A stretch of DNA of 64,000 bases from Curtobacterium sp. PhB115 (GTDB lineage Bacteria; Actinomycetota; Actinomycetes; Actinomycetales; Microbacteriaceae), in assembly GCF_003752025.1 (NCBI RefSeq), contig NZ_RJKR01000006.1, forward strand, positions 754,019 through 818,018, in the 5' to 3' direction. Every line of letters starts with the position of its first letter. The stretch's first letter is position 1. Shown one piece after another: positions 63,203-64,000 of this stretch. A program made the translations under genes and the position numbers. Below the pieces are notes generated by a model that saw nothing but the letters and a program-made list of their open reading frames with translations, had not been told where the DNA came from and did no database searches.

Positions 63203-63886
63203 ATGACAACGACACTCGTCACCGGCGCCACTCGTGGCCTCGGCAAGGAAACCGCCCGCCAGCTCGTCGAGGCGGGCCACACCGTCTGGATCGGCGCCCG
63301 CGACGCCGACCAGGGAGCAGCCGTCGCCGCCGAGATCGGCGCACGCTCCGTCCAGCTCGACGTCCGCGACGACGACTCGGTCGCCGCCGCGTTCGCACAC
63401 ATCGACGCGAACGGCGGCCTGGACGTCCTGGTCAACAACGCCGGCATCGCGATGTGGGGACTGAACGGGCCGGACGCGCTCGCCGTGTTCGACACGAACG
63501 CCGTCGGGATCGTCCGCACGACCGAGGCCGCGCTGCCGATCCTGCGCCGCTCAGGTGCTCCGCTCGTCGTCAACGTCGGGAGTGCGCTCGGGTCCTTCTC
63601 GGCGGTGCACGACCCGGACAGTGCCGCGTCGACCGTGCAGGCGGCGGTCTACGGCGCGAGCAAGTCCGCCGTCTCGATGCTCACGGTGCAGTACGCCCGC
63701 ATCGCACCCGAGGTGCGGTTCGTCGTGCTCGAGCCCGGCTACACCGCGACCGAGCTGGGTGGGGTGCCGAACCCGCACGGTCGCCCCGTCGACGTCAGCG
63801 CGGCGACGATCCGGGCCGCCGCGAGCGTGGGCCCGGAGGGCCCGACCGGCGTGTTCCTGGAGGACGGCCAGCCGCTCGGGTGGTGA
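63203..63886 (+). CDS. SDR family oxidoreductase
   Basis: A 227-residue classical short-chain dehydrogenase: TLVTGATRGLGKETARQL (cofactor), VQLDVRDDDSVAAAF, LDVLVNNAGIAMWG, VNVGSALGSFS (Ser) and YGASKSAVSML (Tyr and Lys). The C-terminus is short. The substrate is unknown. ATG 63203 has no strong ribosome site. It is divergent from the XRE/MmyB regulator, a pairing common in actinobacteria where the regulator represses the SDR. A perfect GGAGGC-family hairpin follows. Confidence 0.9.
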   Translation: MTTTLVTGATRGLGKETARQLVEAGHTVWIGARDADQGAAVAAEIGARSVQLDVRDDDSVAAAFAHIDANGGLDVLVNNAGIAMWGLNGPDALAVFDTNAVGIVRTTEAALPILRRSGAPLVVNVGSALGSFSAVHDPDSAASTVQAAVYGASKSAVSMLTVQYARIAPEVRFVVLEPGYTATELGGVPNPHGRPVDVSAATIRAAASVGPEGPTGVFLEDGQPLGW

Positions 63887-63893
63887 CCACAGA

Positions 63894-63939
63894 ACGGACT
63901 GGAGGCGCGGTGCCAGCTGGCACCGCGCCTCCAGTCCGT
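63894..63939. terminator. Bidirectional terminator hairpin, member g of the GGAGGC palindrome family
   Basis: A perfect 21-bp stem beginning ACGGACTGGAGGCGCGG, with loop AGCT, lies between the convergent SDR and the gene entering from the right edge. Confidence 0.85.
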
Positions 63940-63952
63940 CATCCGGTCGCGT

Positions 63953-64000
63953 CTACAGCAGCTGCCGCGCGTTGGTCGACGCGAGGTCCAGCAGCTCGTC
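63953..64000 (-). CDS. Unidentified protein, C-terminal end only (cut by window)
   Basis: Reading the minus strand from the window edge gives DELLDLASTNARQLL then TAG (63953-63955). The ending N-A-R-x-L-L resembles the last helix of amidohydrolase-2-type metal-dependent hydrolases, but sixteen codons are too few to decide. The preceding perfect hairpin fits a terminator for this gene. Confidence 0.5.
   Translation of the reverse strand, partial: DELLDLASTNARQLL

Overview
The window is about 70% G+C or more, with many GTG starts and long runs of genes joined by ATGA, GTGA or TGATG overlaps. Protein families and gene order fit a Microbacteriaceae actinobacterium, possibly Curtobacterium; that name is an inference from general recall, not a database match. 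There are about 53 protein-coding genes (two cut by the window edges), no rRNA, tRNA or CRISPR array that I can see, no insertion sequence or phage gene, and no gene-free stretch longer than about 240 bases. It reads as ordinary chromosome rich in catabolic, transport and metal-handling operons.

Layout. 1-4.4 kb: the end of an oligopeptide-type ABC transporter followed by hydrolases (amidohydrolase, alpha/beta hydrolase, cyclase, metallo-beta-lactamase fold), two of them divergent around a small palindromic control region. 4.4-5.8 kb: a DMT-type transporter with a very histidine-rich tail, coupled to a KmtR-like Ni/Co-sensing ArsR repressor. 6-12.2 kb: a sugar porter, a FrcABC/ribose-type ABC sugar importer and a second, IolT-like sugar porter. 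12.2-30.8 kb: a large inositol locus. It holds a LacI regulator, three Gfo/Idh/MocA dehydrogenases, two TIM-barrel isomerase/dehydratases, IolB, IolD, an aldehyde dehydrogenase, two IclR regulators and then a chain of central-carbon genes: split transketolase, a PfkB kinase, GTP-type PEP carboxykinase and a long GapB-type glyceraldehyde-3-phosphate dehydrogenase. The usual iolC kinase and iolJ aldolase are not seen.

31-37 kb: scattered housekeeping and stress genes (PPK2, MetE-like protein, two aldo/keto reductases, MsrA, DUF4383, VOC protein). 37-42 kb: a divergent AztABCD-like zinc uptake locus with two AztD-like proteins and possible Zur sites. 42-53.4 kb: an MFS exporter, then a CutC-M81 peptidase-ROK repressor unit divergent from a five-gene peptide ABC transporter and ROK kinase operon; together these look like a sugar-peptide salvage system. 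53.4-64 kb: a BMP-like lipoprotein, a HupE/UreJ-type membrane protein, a secreted metallophosphoesterase and serine protease, a soluble Ser/Thr kinase with a GAF domain, two SDRs, a Dabb protein, pyroglutamyl peptidase and an XRE regulator.

A family of near-perfect hairpins with conserved outer arms (GGAC-C/T-GGAGGC paired with GCCTCC-G/A-GTCC, the variable pair always co-varying) recurs at six clear sites, mostly between convergent genes, where it probably acts as a bidirectional terminator. One copy sits inside an operon, between a substrate-binding protein gene and its permease.
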